Shown here: in pieces, positions 7,865 through 16,320 of the stretch | Position numbering within the stretch: position 1 is the first letter of the stretch | Layout of the letters: each line of letters opens with the position of its first letter | NCBI GenBank assembly: GCA_031390755.1 | Contig: JANMTS010000185.1 | Coordinates: 1 to 64,000 of the forward strand | Direction: 5' to 3' | Length of the DNA stretch: 64,000 nucleotides | Source: DATMER01 sp031390755 | GTDB lineage: Bacteria > Acidobacteriota > Thermoanaerobaculia > Multivoradales > UBA5704 | The notes under the pieces: generated by a model | Database searches by the model: none | Told to the model about the DNA's origin: nothing | What the model saw: the letters and a program-made list of their open reading frames with translations, nothing else | Position numbers and translations under genes: made by a program

Positions 7865-9208
7865 ATGAGCCTCAAGACCACCGTCCTGCCGAAGAACTTC
7901 CACGAGGCCGTCCTCAAGTGGAAGGACGCCTATCTCCCCGACTACGAGTTCCTGCTGGACAACTGGGAGAAGGCATTTCCCCGGGAGCCCCAGTTCGAGC
8001 TGTGCGCCTACCGCGAGCTCGGCATGTGCACCGAGATCGAATGCGGCGACCTGAAGGGGAAGCCGAAGTTTACCAAGGCGGGGGACATGGCTCCCGAGCC
8101 CGCGCATCATCTCTACAACGCGATCCGCGCCCAGGCCTCGACCGAGTTCGGCTCGATCCAGCAGCACCGGCTGACCCTGGCGCGCGCCCAGAACGAGGAA
8201 GAGCAGTTCTGGATCCTGCGGATGATGGCCGAGGAGCTGCGCCACGGGTACCAGATGCTCCACCTCCTCGTCGAGGACGACTGGAGCTCGGTGTCCAAGG
8301 AATCGGCCTCGGACATGATCGAGGGCATCCTGTCGATGAACACCGGCTCCCACCTCCTGGGCGCCTTCAACATCGACTTCGACTCCTTCATCGACAACGT
8401 GGTGTTCTGCGCGCTGATCGACCGGGTGGGCAAGTACCAGCTCGCCATGCAGAAGAGCAGCGCCTACCAGCCGATGGCCGAGAGCATGCCCCAGATGCTG
8501 CGCGAGGAGGCCTTCCACCTGGCCGCGGGCGTGGTGCCGATGCGGCGCTGGGTCATGCAGGCCGCCAAGGGTGAGGGGCTGATCAGCGTGGACATGCTCC
8601 AGCGGGCGATCAACAAGTGGCTGCCGCGGGGCCTCGAGATGTTCGGCGACGAGCGCGGCGGCGGCACGAACGTGCGCTACGGCCTGAAGCCGATGAAGAA
8701 CGCCGAGGCGCAGGGCCAGTACTACGAAGAGGTCGAGAAGCTGGTGCGCGATCTGAACCTGCGCTACCTGCGCGCCCGGGTTCCCGCCCTGACCAACAGC
8801 GAGGCGGAGCTGGGCCTCGACCGGATCCTGGCCGGCGAGACCGTGGACGGCGTGCGGCGCGAGGATCTGGTGCACATGCCGCATTCCGACTTCTTCCGCC
8901 GCCGCGGCGTGCCTTCGTTCAGCATGACGGGCTTCGCGGGCGAGACCTTCACCGACCTCGGCGCCTATCTGCGCCACCTGGAAGGGCATCTCCCGGACTC
9001 CTACCGCGCCGGCCACGACTACATGGACTATGTGCTGGCGCTGACGCAGGTGGCGCGGGGCGAGACGACCCGGGAGCAGGCCGCGGGCCGCATGCCGACG
9101 CTGCGGAGGGTCGGCGGCTCCTGCCCGTGCTCGAAGTCGGTGCGCTGGGTGGTGGACGAGCCGGCGGCCGTCTCCATGACGGCGCTCGAGCCCGTTCAGG
9201 TCTCCTGA
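7865..9208 (+). CDS. BoxB/PaaA-like ferritin-fold di-iron oxygenase component
   Basis: A 447-residue protein resembling the oxygenase subunits of benzoyl-CoA epoxidase (BoxB) and phenylacetyl-CoA epoxidase (PaaA). The di-iron ligands are visible as a Glu in ASTEFGSIQQH, an ExxH (EELRHGYQML, about residues 130-133), and a second EExxxH (REEAFHLAAG). The C-terminus has a CPC motif (GSCPCSKSVRW), which is unusual. No BoxA, PaaE reductase, CoA ligase or hydrolase genes lie nearby, so aromatic degradation is not supported by context. The neighbour is proline dehydrogenase, 42 nt downstream on the same strand. The fold is well supported; the substrate is unknown. Confidence 0.75.
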   Translation: MSLKTTVLPKNFHEAVLKWKDAYLPDYEFLLDNWEKAFPREPQFELCAYRELGMCTEIECGDLKGKPKFTKAGDMAPEPAHHLYNAIRAQASTEFGSIQQHRLTLARAQNEEEQFWILRMMAEELRHGYQMLHLLVEDDWSSVSKESASDMIEGILSMNTGSHLLGAFNIDFDSFIDNVVFCALIDRVGKYQLAMQKSSAYQPMAESMPQMLREEAFHLAAGVVPMRRWVMQAAKGEGLISVDMLQRAINKWLPRGLEMFGDERGGGTNVRYGLKPMKNAEAQGQYYEEVEKLVRDLNLRYLRARVPALTNSEAELGLDRILAGETVDGVRREDLVHMPHSDFFRRRGVPSFSMTGFAGETFTDLGAYLRHLEGHLPDSYRAGHDYMDYVLALTQVARGETTREQAAGRMPTLRRVGGSCPCSKSVRWVVDEPAAVSMTALEPVQVS

Positions 9209-9250
9209 GAGCAGGCGGACGACGGACGAAGGGGAGAGAGAGCTGCCGAC

Positions 9251-10150
9251 ATGAGCCTGTTCAATCGTCTGCTGGTCACCGGTCTGCCCGCAGTACCCAA
9301 GCCGATCGTCCGCCGCGTGGCCTCCCGCTACGTGGCGGGAGAGGCCCTGTCCGATGCCGTGCGCGTGGTCCGCGACCTCAACCGGCAGGGAGCGATGGCC
9401 ACGCTCGACGTGCTCGGCGAAGAGGTCCAGGAGAAGGGGAAGGCCACCGCGGCGGTGGAGGAGTACGTCCGGGTCTTCGAAGCCATCGAGCGCGAGGGTC
9501 TGGACGCCAACGTCTCCATCAAGCTGACCATGCTGGGTCTGAAGATCGACGAGTCCTTCTGCCGCGACAACGTCGACCGCATCGTGTCCACGGCCAAGCA
9601 GCACGGCAACTTCGTGCGCATCGACATGGAAGACAACACGACGACGGACGCCACGCTGCGCATCTATCACGAGATGCACGGCCGGTACGGCAACGTCGGC
9701 GTGGTGCTCCAGGCCTACATGCGGCGCACGTTCTCCGACATCGAGGCCTTGCCGAAACAGGGCGCGAACATCCGCCTTTGCAAGGGCATCTATGTCGAGC
9801 CGCGGACGGTGGCCTGGAAGGGCTACGACACCGTGCGCGCGAATTTCGTCCGGGGTCTGGAAAAGCTGATCGAGAACGGGGTCTACCCGGCGATCGCCAC
9901 CCACGACGAATACCTCGCCTGCCGCGCCTCGGGGCTGATCGACAAGCACGGCCTGACCCGCGAGCAGTACGAGTTCCAGATGCTTCTGGGGGTCGACGAG
10001 GAGCTTCGGCGGGTCCTGATCGCCGGCGGAAACCGGCTGCGGGTCTATGTGCCCTACGGCAGGGACTGGTACCCCTACTCGATGCGCCGGTTGCGGGAGA
10101 ATCCCGAGGTCGCGCGCCACGTGCTGCGCGCGATGCTGTCCGGCCGTTGA
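9251..10150 (+). CDS. Proline dehydrogenase
   Basis: This FAD enzyme oxidises proline to delta1-pyrroline-5-carboxylate. The 299-residue length matches monofunctional PRODH. Family motifs are present in order: SIKLTMLG, RIDMED, LCKGIYVEP, IATHDE, EFQMLLG, and the substrate-binding RVYVPYGRDWYPYSMRRL near the C-terminus with its paired Arg residues. GGGGAGAGAGAGC precedes the ATG. P5C dehydrogenase is not in this window. Context with the di-iron protein upstream is unexplained. Confidence 0.92.
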   Translation: MSLFNRLLVTGLPAVPKPIVRRVASRYVAGEALSDAVRVVRDLNRQGAMATLDVLGEEVQEKGKATAAVEEYVRVFEAIEREGLDANVSIKLTMLGLKIDESFCRDNVDRIVSTAKQHGNFVRIDMEDNTTTDATLRIYHEMHGRYGNVGVVLQAYMRRTFSDIEALPKQGANIRLCKGIYVEPRTVAWKGYDTVRANFVRGLEKLIENGVYPAIATHDEYLACRASGLIDKHGLTREQYEFQMLLGVDEELRRVLIAGGNRLRVYVPYGRDWYPYSMRRLRENPEVARHVLRAMLSGR

Positions 10151-10197
10151 CGTGATACCTTTGATTGAAACGTAGAGAAAGCGAACCGCATCCCCTT

Positions 10198-11208
10198 ATG
10201 GACGAGCGTCATCGTTCGGATACCTTTCAGAAGCTCGACCGTGGCGAAAGCGACACGGACGGGGTCGATGCATCGTCCCTGCAGGAGAGCGGTCTCACCC
10301 AGACGTTCCAGACCGCGACCCGGGAACGGGTGGTGCGCGGCCTGGTGCCGACGGGCGAGTCCGAAGCCGACATCATCCTGATCGCGCACCCCGAGGGCCA
10401 GCGGCTGGGCTCGCGCTATCGCCTTTCGCCGGGCGCTACCCTGGAGATCGGCCGGTCCAGCTCGGTGGCGATCAGCCTGCCGGAGGTCATGTCGATCTCC
10501 CGCAAGCACGCCCGGCTGCGGTACGTCGGCTCGGTGGTGACCCTGGAGGATCTCGGGAGCACCAACGGCACCTACGTCAACGGCCAGGCCATCCACGGGC
10601 GGACGGTGCTCAAGACCGGCGACCGCTTCCAGACCGCGGCGGTCCACTTCAAGTTCCTCCACGAGCAGGACGTCGAGAGCGCCTACCACATGGCGATCTA
10701 CGAGCTCGTGTCGCTGGACGGCCTGACCGAGATCTACAACAAGCGGAAGTTCGAGGAGGAGGTCCAGCGCGAGCTCGCCCGCGCCGTGCGCCACTCCCGG
10801 CCGCTGTCGCTGATGATCTTCGACCTCGACGAGTTCAAGCGCATCAACGACACCTACGGCCACCTCTGCGGCGACTTCGCCCTCAAGCAGGTGGCCGGTC
10901 TGGCCAAGGAGCTGATCCGGCCGGAGCAGACCCTGGCCCGGGTCGGCGGCGACGAGTTCGTGATCCTCTCCCCCGAGACCACCGCGCCCCAGGCCGAGCT
11001 GCTGGCCAACAAGCTGCGCGACCGGATCCTCGATCTGGACCATCGCTACGGCGACCTCAAGATCTCCCTGAGCTGCAGCTTCGGCGTGGCCCAGCTCACC
11101 GAGCGCATGGCTGGCTCGCAGGATCTCTACCACGCCGCGGACAACGCCCTGCTCCTGTCGAAGAGGAGCGGACGCAACCGCGTCGCGGTCTATTCGGCCG
11201 CCGAGTAG
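10198..11208 (+). CDS. FHA-GGDEF diguanylate cyclase
   Basis: The 336-residue protein has an FHA domain (about residues 60-155; IGRSSSVAISLPEVMSISRKHARL and LEDLGSTNGTYVNG), which binds phosphothreonine peptides. It is followed by a GGDEF domain (about 180-330) with FDLDEFKRINDTYGH and an intact RVGGDEF active site, so it should make c-di-GMP. The fusion suggests output of Ser/Thr kinase signalling. The ATG at 10198 is chosen; a TTG at 10165 is a possible upstream start and neither has a clear ribosome binding site. No inhibitory RxxD site is obvious before GGDEF. Confidence 0.9.
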   Translation: MDERHRSDTFQKLDRGESDTDGVDASSLQESGLTQTFQTATRERVVRGLVPTGESEADIILIAHPEGQRLGSRYRLSPGATLEIGRSSSVAISLPEVMSISRKHARLRYVGSVVTLEDLGSTNGTYVNGQAIHGRTVLKTGDRFQTAAVHFKFLHEQDVESAYHMAIYELVSLDGLTEIYNKRKFEEEVQRELARAVRHSRPLSLMIFDLDEFKRINDTYGHLCGDFALKQVAGLAKELIRPEQTLARVGGDEFVILSPETTAPQAELLANKLRDRILDLDHRYGDLKISLSCSFGVAQLTERMAGSQDLYHAADNALLLSKRSGRNRVAVYSAAE

Positions 11209-11224
11209 GCGACAATCCGAAAGA

Positions 11225-11295
11225 GGGCAACCACAAGGGTTGCCCCTACGAAGGACAGGCGTCGAAACATGTAGGGGCAACCCTTGTGGTTGCCC
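11225..11295. repeat. Inverted repeat with 25-bp perfect arms (GTAGGGGC family)
   Basis: Arms at 11225-11249 and 11271-11295 are exact reverse complements, separated by 21 nt. Each arm also folds on itself (GGGCAACC, loop ACAA, GGGTTGCCC). It lies between the converging ends of the GGDEF and S9 peptidase genes. Related elements are at 40526 and 44879, also at convergent gene ends. It may act as a bidirectional terminator or be a small dispersed element. Confidence 0.8.
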
Positions 11296-11300
11296 CCGGT

Positions 11301-13337
11301 CTACCGCGATCCCGCCGCCGGGGCCGCCGTCCCGGCCGGACCATCCCCCAGCAGGAACTCCTCCAGGAACCGGACCAGCACGATCCGCTGGTAGTCGGTG
11401 TTGCTCTTCTTCTGGAAGCCGTGCCCCTCGTCCTTGCCCACCAGGTACCAGACCGGTACCCCCTTGCGCTCCAGCGCGGCGACGATCTGGTCCGACTCGG
11501 AGAGCGGAACGCGCGGGTCGTTCGCGCCCTGGGTCACCAGCAGCGGCTTGCTGATGCGGTCCACCCGGCGGGCCGGCGCGATCTTCAGGAGGAACTCCCG
11601 CATCCTGGGGTCGCGCTCGTCCCCGTACTCGACGCGCCGCAGGTCGCGCCGGTACTCGCTCGTGTTCTCCAGGAAGGTCACGAAGTCGCTGATGCCGACC
11701 GAATCGAAGGCGCAGCGCAGCCGGTCGCTGTAGTGGACGAGGGAGGCGAGCACCATGTAGCCGCCGTACGAGCCGCCGCCGACCATGACCCGGGAGGGGT
11801 CGAGGTCCGGCTGGGTCGCGATCCAGTCCAGAAGGGCGCCGATGTCCTTGACGGAATCCTCGCGCTTCTCGTTGTTGTCCAGCTTGAGATAGCTCTTGCC
11901 GTAGCCGGAGGAGCCGCGGACGTTGGGCACGATCTGGGCGATCCCCATCTCGGTCATGAAGTAGTTGTTGCTGCCCTTGAACCCCGGCCGCGCCTGATCC
12001 TCGGGACCGCCGTGGATGTCGATGTAGACCGGCCGGCGTCCCGGGAAGCGGTCGGCCGGCGGATGGTAGACGAACGCCGGGATCTCGCGGCCGTCGAAGC
12101 TCTTGAAACGGACCAGGTCGGGCACGGGGAACGAGGCGGTGTTGAGGCCCCCGACCTCGCTCGCGGTCCAGCGGTCCAGCCGGCGGGAGTCGGCGTCGTA
12201 GCTGTAGACGTCCAGCGCGGCGCGGGCCCACGACATGCCGAACCCGATCTCATGCGAGCCGGGGCGGAAGGCGAGGCCTAACGCGACGCCGCGCGGGGTC
12301 TGCGGGGTCTCCGGAGACGGCAGCTCCTTGCCGGTGCGCAGGTCCAGCAGGTGGAGACGGCTGTAGCCGTCCTCGTTCACCATGTAGGCGGCGAGGGCGC
12401 CGTCGTCCGACAGGGCGAGCGACTCGACGTCCCAGCGCAGGCTGTCGGCCGACAGGGGCGTGGTCTTACTTCCATCAAGGCCGCCGTCGAGGTCGAGCCG
12501 CACCAGGCGGAGGAGCTCGCTGCCGAGGTCGGTCGTGGCCAGCACGGACTTGCCATCCTTCGCCCATACCGCGTCCTGGTAGGAGACCGGTTCCGCACCG
12601 GCGGCCCGGCGCGGCGTCAGCGTGTGGATCTTGCCGGCGGCCACGTCGGCCCAGTGCAGGTAGCTCTCGTTGGCCGAGATCGCCTCGCTGAGGAGGATGC
12701 GCTTGCCGTCCGGGCTCCAGTCCTGGATCGACCAGCCGCCCTCGAGCTCGGCGACGCGCCGCTCGCCCGCGGCGGACAGGTCGTTCACGTAGAGGTCGAA
12801 GTCGCGGCCGTTGCGGGAGTTGTTCGCATAGGCGAGCAGCTTGCCGTCCGGCGACCACGCCGCGTCCACATTGCGGCTCTTGCCGTCCGTGAGCCGGCGC
12901 GCCTTGCCCGTGGCGCGGTCGAGAAGGAGGAGCTGAAAGTTCTCGGCCCCGCCCTCGTTCAGGGAAAAGACGATCTGGTCAGGACGGCCGGGCCGGTAGG
13001 CCGCGTCGGTGACCGGCTCGCGGTAGAACGTCAGCTGCGTCCTGGCGCCGAGAGGCATGGCCACCTCGTGCAGCTGGACGCTTTCCGCAAAGCGGGTCCG
13101 GATCAGCATCCGCCGTTCGGTGGGGTGCCAGTCCGCGAAGTTGGCCGTCCGCAGGTTCTCATAAGGGAGGAGCCCTTCCGTGGACGCGCGCGGGATCTCC
13201 GGCACGTGACGCGCGAGAATGGTGTCCGGTACGGAGACGTTGTCCGCCGGGGCCGCCGCCGATCCCGCGGAGGGAATCCATGCGCCGACGGCGGCGAGGA
13301 GCGCGGACAACATCGACAGGGATGACTTCGAGCGCAT
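11301..13337 (-). CDS. Secreted S9-family prolyl oligopeptidase-type peptidase
   Basis: A 678-residue protein with a signal peptide (about residues 1-28, ending GSAAA), a seven-bladed propeller of TolB/DPP-like repeats (WSPDGKLLAYANN, WSPDGKRILLSE and others), and a C-terminal alpha/beta hydrolase domain. The triad is visible: nucleophile Ser in GGGSYGGYM, Asp in GANDPRVP, and His in KDEGHGF. HGGPEDQARPGF forms the oxyanion region. It likely cleaves short peptides outside the cytoplasm. The gene is transcribed alone on the minus strand. Confidence 0.93.
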   Translation of the reverse strand: MRSKSSLSMLSALLAAVGAWIPSAGSAAAPADNVSVPDTILARHVPEIPRASTEGLLPYENLRTANFADWHPTERRMLIRTRFAESVQLHEVAMPLGARTQLTFYREPVTDAAYRPGRPDQIVFSLNEGGAENFQLLLLDRATGKARRLTDGKSRNVDAAWSPDGKLLAYANNSRNGRDFDLYVNDLSAAGERRVAELEGGWSIQDWSPDGKRILLSEAISANESYLHWADVAAGKIHTLTPRRAAGAEPVSYQDAVWAKDGKSVLATTDLGSELLRLVRLDLDGGLDGSKTTPLSADSLRWDVESLALSDDGALAAYMVNEDGYSRLHLLDLRTGKELPSPETPQTPRGVALGLAFRPGSHEIGFGMSWARAALDVYSYDADSRRLDRWTASEVGGLNTASFPVPDLVRFKSFDGREIPAFVYHPPADRFPGRRPVYIDIHGGPEDQARPGFKGSNNYFMTEMGIAQIVPNVRGSSGYGKSYLKLDNNEKREDSVKDIGALLDWIATQPDLDPSRVMVGGGSYGGYMVLASLVHYSDRLRCAFDSVGISDFVTFLENTSEYRRDLRRVEYGDERDPRMREFLLKIAPARRVDRISKPLLVTQGANDPRVPLSESDQIVAALERKGVPVWYLVGKDEGHGFQKKSNTDYQRIVLVRFLEEFLLGDGPAGTAAPAAGSR

Positions 13338-13368
13338 GAAGAGAGGTCTCCGAAGGTAGAATGGGCGT

Positions 13369-13755
13369 GTGGCCCTGAAAGTTTTCTACAACTGCGACCG
13401 TTGTCCCGCCTACTGCTGCTCCTACCCGAGGATTCCGGTCGAGCCGGCCGATGTCGAGCGGCTCGCGGCTCATTTCGGCCTGGGTACGGAAGCGGCCCGG
13501 CGAAAGTTTACCAAGAAAGGGGAGGAGCCCGGGGAAGTGATCCTGCGCCACCAGCCCGACGAGATCTACGGCACGGTGTGCCGCTTCCTGGACCGGCGGA
13601 CCCGGAGCTGCACGGTCTACGAGTCCCGGCCCGGCATCTGCCGCCTCTTCCCGGCCACCGCCCGTTGCGGCTACTACGACTTCCTGAGCTTCGAGCGCCG
13701 CACCCAGGAAGACCCGGAGTTCGTCTCCACCTGCTGGAACGGGCCGAGGAAGTGA
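13369..13755 (+). CDS. YkgJ-family cysteine cluster protein
   Basis: A 128-residue protein with eight Cys arranged CxxCxxxCC near the N-terminus (CDRCPAYCC), then CRFLDRRTRSC, a CRLFP segment and a later Cys. This is the pattern of the YkgJ/UPF0153 family, thought to bind zinc or an Fe-S cluster. It starts at a GTG 31 nt from the divergent S9 peptidase start. Function is not established for the family. A 13-bp direct repeat (GTGACTCCGAGAG type) follows the stop codon. Confidence 0.85.
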   Translation: MALKVFYNCDRCPAYCCSYPRIPVEPADVERLAAHFGLGTEAARRKFTKKGEEPGEVILRHQPDEIYGTVCRFLDRRTRSCTVYESRPGICRLFPATARCGYYDFLSFERRTQEDPEFVSTCWNGPRK

Positions 13756-13869
13756 CTCCGAGAGGTGACTCCGAGATGCGGCCGATCACTCTGATATGCT
13801 CTGCCACCGGCCCCGCTGGACAGACCCGGGGTCCATCCCAACCTCCTCTGACCATCGTCTGACCACCGC

Positions 13870-15624
13870 TTGCTGCACGAAATCCATGTCCGCAATCTGG
13901 CCGTGATGGCCGAAGCCTCCGTCGACCTGGCGGCCGGGCTGAACATCCTTTCCGGCGAGACCGGGGCGGGCAAGTCGATCATCGTCGACTCCCTGTCCCT
14001 CCTTTCGGGAGCCCGCGCCAGCGCCGAGATGATCCGCAGCGACGCCGACGCGCTCACCGTCAGCGGCGTGTTCGAGATGGACGGCGACGGCTGGCGCTCG
14101 ATCCTCGAAGCGGCGGGCCTGGAGGCGGACGGCAGCGAGGCGCTCATCCGCCGCGAGATCGCCCGCAACGGCCGCAACCGGGTCTTCGTCAACGACCAGC
14201 CCACCACCCTGCGCCTGCTCACGGACCTCGCTCCCTACCTGCTGCGCATCCATGGCCAGCGGGACGAGATGGGGCTCGTCGAGCCCGAGCTTCAGAAGCG
14301 GATGCTCGACCGCAGCGGCGGGGTCGACGGCGAGCCGCTGCGCCAGCGCGTGGAGACCGCTTTCGATCAGTATTCACGCCTCGCCGAGCGCCTGGAGCAT
14401 CTCGCGGGAGACAACCGCGCCCGCCACGAGCGCATCGAGCTGCTGCGGTTCCACGCCACCGAGATCGACGCGGCCCGGGTGCAGTCCGGCGAGGAGATCG
14501 AGCTGCGGTCCGAGCGCGAGGTGCTCCGCCACGCCGAGGCGATCACCCGCGCTCTGGGCAACGCCCACTCCCTGCTTTCCGAGGAAGAGGGCTCGGCGCT
14601 CGAAAGGGTCGCCAGGAGCCAGGGATTCCTCGTCGACGTCGAAGCCTGGGAGCCCCAGGCCGCCGCGTGGAAAGCCGAGCTGGAGGAGCTGCGCATCCGG
14701 CTGGCCGAGCTGGCCGCCGCCGTCGGCCACCGGCTCGACGGCCTGGAAGCGGACCCGGCGCGCCTCGACTCCATTGAGGAGCGGCTGGCCCTTCTCGAGC
14801 GCCTGTGCCGCAAGCACGGGGGCGACACGGCCGCGGTCCTCGCCCGGCGCGCCGAGATCGAGGCCGAGCTGGCCGAGCTCGAAGGCGACTCCGAGAACCG
14901 CGCCGAGCTGGAGGCGCGCGTGGCCGCCGCGCTCGGAACCTATCGCGAGGCGGCGTTGGCGCTCTCGCAGGCCCGCGAGCGCTGGGGCAAGGCCCTCGTC
15001 AAGCGCATCGAGGAGGAGCTGAAGGATCTCGGGCTCGCCCGCGCCCGGCTCGGCGTGGCCCTCGAGCGCCGCCGCCTTTCGGACAGCCCTCTCCTTCTGG
15101 ACGGCGTGGCCGTGGACTTCGGCCGCGACGGTGTCGACCAGGTGGTCTTCCTGTTCGCGCCGAACCCCGGCGAGGAGCCGCGTCCGCTCGCCCGCATCGC
15201 CTCGGGCGGCGAGCTGTCCCGCATCCACCTCGCTCTCCAACTCGCCGCCCATGGTGAGAGGGAGAAGGCCCGCCCCAGCCTGGTCTTCGACGAGGTCGAC
15301 ACGGGCATCGGCGGCGCCGAGGCCGCGGCCCTCGGGCGCAAGCTTCAGCGCCTCGCCGAGGGCGGGCAGATCCTCGCGGTCACCCATCTTCCCCAGGTTG
15401 CCGCTTTCGCGGATGTCCACTTCAAGGTCAGCAAGAGGGTGGACAAGGGGCGCACCCGGGTGGCGGTGGAAACCCTGACGACCGACGCCCGGGTCGAGGA
15501 GGTGGCGCGCATGCTCGCCGGCTCCCAGGTGACGCAGACCTCGCTGTCGCACGCCCGCGAGCTGATCGAGGGCAGCGCGCGGCCTGCTACGGCTTCCGTA
15601 ACGTCGAAATCAAAGCGGCGGTAG
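13870..15624 (+). CDS. recN: DNA repair protein RecN
   Basis: RecN is an SMC-like ATPase acting early in double-strand break repair. The 584-residue protein has Walker A GETGAGKS (about residues 29-36), long coiled coils (about 160-370), the ABC signature SGGELSRIHLAL, Walker B LVFDEVDTGIGG, and the late AVTHLPQVAAFAD segment. The TTG at 13870 is the only start that gives a normal N-terminus (MLHEIHVRNLAVM). It heads a likely operon with the following genes; the next start is 6 nt after the stop. Confidence 0.95.
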   Translation: MLHEIHVRNLAVMAEASVDLAAGLNILSGETGAGKSIIVDSLSLLSGARASAEMIRSDADALTVSGVFEMDGDGWRSILEAAGLEADGSEALIRREIARNGRNRVFVNDQPTTLRLLTDLAPYLLRIHGQRDEMGLVEPELQKRMLDRSGGVDGEPLRQRVETAFDQYSRLAERLEHLAGDNRARHERIELLRFHATEIDAARVQSGEEIELRSEREVLRHAEAITRALGNAHSLLSEEEGSALERVARSQGFLVDVEAWEPQAAAWKAELEELRIRLAELAAAVGHRLDGLEADPARLDSIEERLALLERLCRKHGGDTAAVLARRAEIEAELAELEGDSENRAELEARVAAALGTYREAALALSQARERWGKALVKRIEEELKDLGLARARLGVALERRRLSDSPLLLDGVAVDFGRDGVDQVVFLFAPNPGEEPRPLARIASGGELSRIHLALQLAAHGEREKARPSLVFDEVDTGIGGAEAAALGRKLQRLAEGGQILAVTHLPQVAAFADVHFKVSKRVDKGRTRVAVETLTTDARVEEVARMLAGSQVTQTSLSHARELIEGSARPATASVTSKSKRR

Positions 15625-15630
15625 GCCCGG

Positions 15631-16320
15631 GTGACGAGCAAGACGCCCGCTCCGCTCTGGCGTCCCGGCGATCCGGTCGAGCCGCTGCGGGAGCTTCTGC
15701 GGCGGGGAGGGGTTCTGGCGATCCCGACCGAGTCGAGCTACGGCCTGGGAGCCGATCCCCGGAACCGGATCGGCGTCGAGGCGATCTATCGCATCAAGGG
15801 ACGGGCGCCGGGCAAGGCGCTGCCCGTGGTGGTGGCGGGACCGGAGCAGCTTGCCGATTTGGGGATCGATCCCGCGCTTCCTATACTGAAGGCTCTCGCC
15901 GCCTTCTGGCCGGGACCGCTCACGCTGGTTGTCCCCATTGACGGGGCCATCGCGCGGACGGTCTCCGACTCGATTCCGGCTGCGGGTGGAGACGCGTCGC
16001 TCGCGGTCCGGGTTCCGGACCACGCGGGTCTGCTTGGGTTGCTGAGAAACCTCGGGCACGGGCTGACCGCGACGAGCGCCAACCGGAGCGGCGAGGAGGC
16101 GATCGTCGATCCCGGGGAGGCCGCGGTCCTGCTGGCCGGCGAGGACGCGGCCGTCGTGGACGGCGGCATCCTGCCCGGCGGACCGCCGTCGACGCTCGTG
16201 GCAATAGAGAAGGGCGGGGCCGTGGTTCTACGGACAGGGAGATTTCCCGTCGATCGGCTGCAGGAGGCGCTCCGGCCACTCGGTGTGACGCTTCGGACGG
16301 CCCATGGAGAGGAAGCATGA
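15631..16320 (+). CDS. L-threonylcarbamoyladenylate synthase (TsaC/Sua5/YrdC family)
   Basis: This enzyme makes threonylcarbamoyl-AMP for the t6A37 modification of tRNAs. The 229-residue protein has the YrdC fold with PTESSYGLGAD (about residues 30-40), the basic KGRAPGKALP nucleotide-binding segment, WPGPLT, and SANRSG. It starts at GTG 6 nt after recN, and its stop overlaps the ATG of the next gene (ATGA). It lacks the C-terminal Sua5 domain, as is normal for the short form. Confidence 0.92.
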   Translation: MTSKTPAPLWRPGDPVEPLRELLRRGGVLAIPTESSYGLGADPRNRIGVEAIYRIKGRAPGKALPVVVAGPEQLADLGIDPALPILKALAAFWPGPLTLVVPIDGAIARTVSDSIPAAGGDASLAVRVPDHAGLLGLLRNLGHGLTATSANRSGEEAIVDPGEAAVLLAGEDAAVVDGGILPGGPPSTLVAIEKGGAVVLRTGRFPVDRLQEALRPLGVTLRTAHGEEA

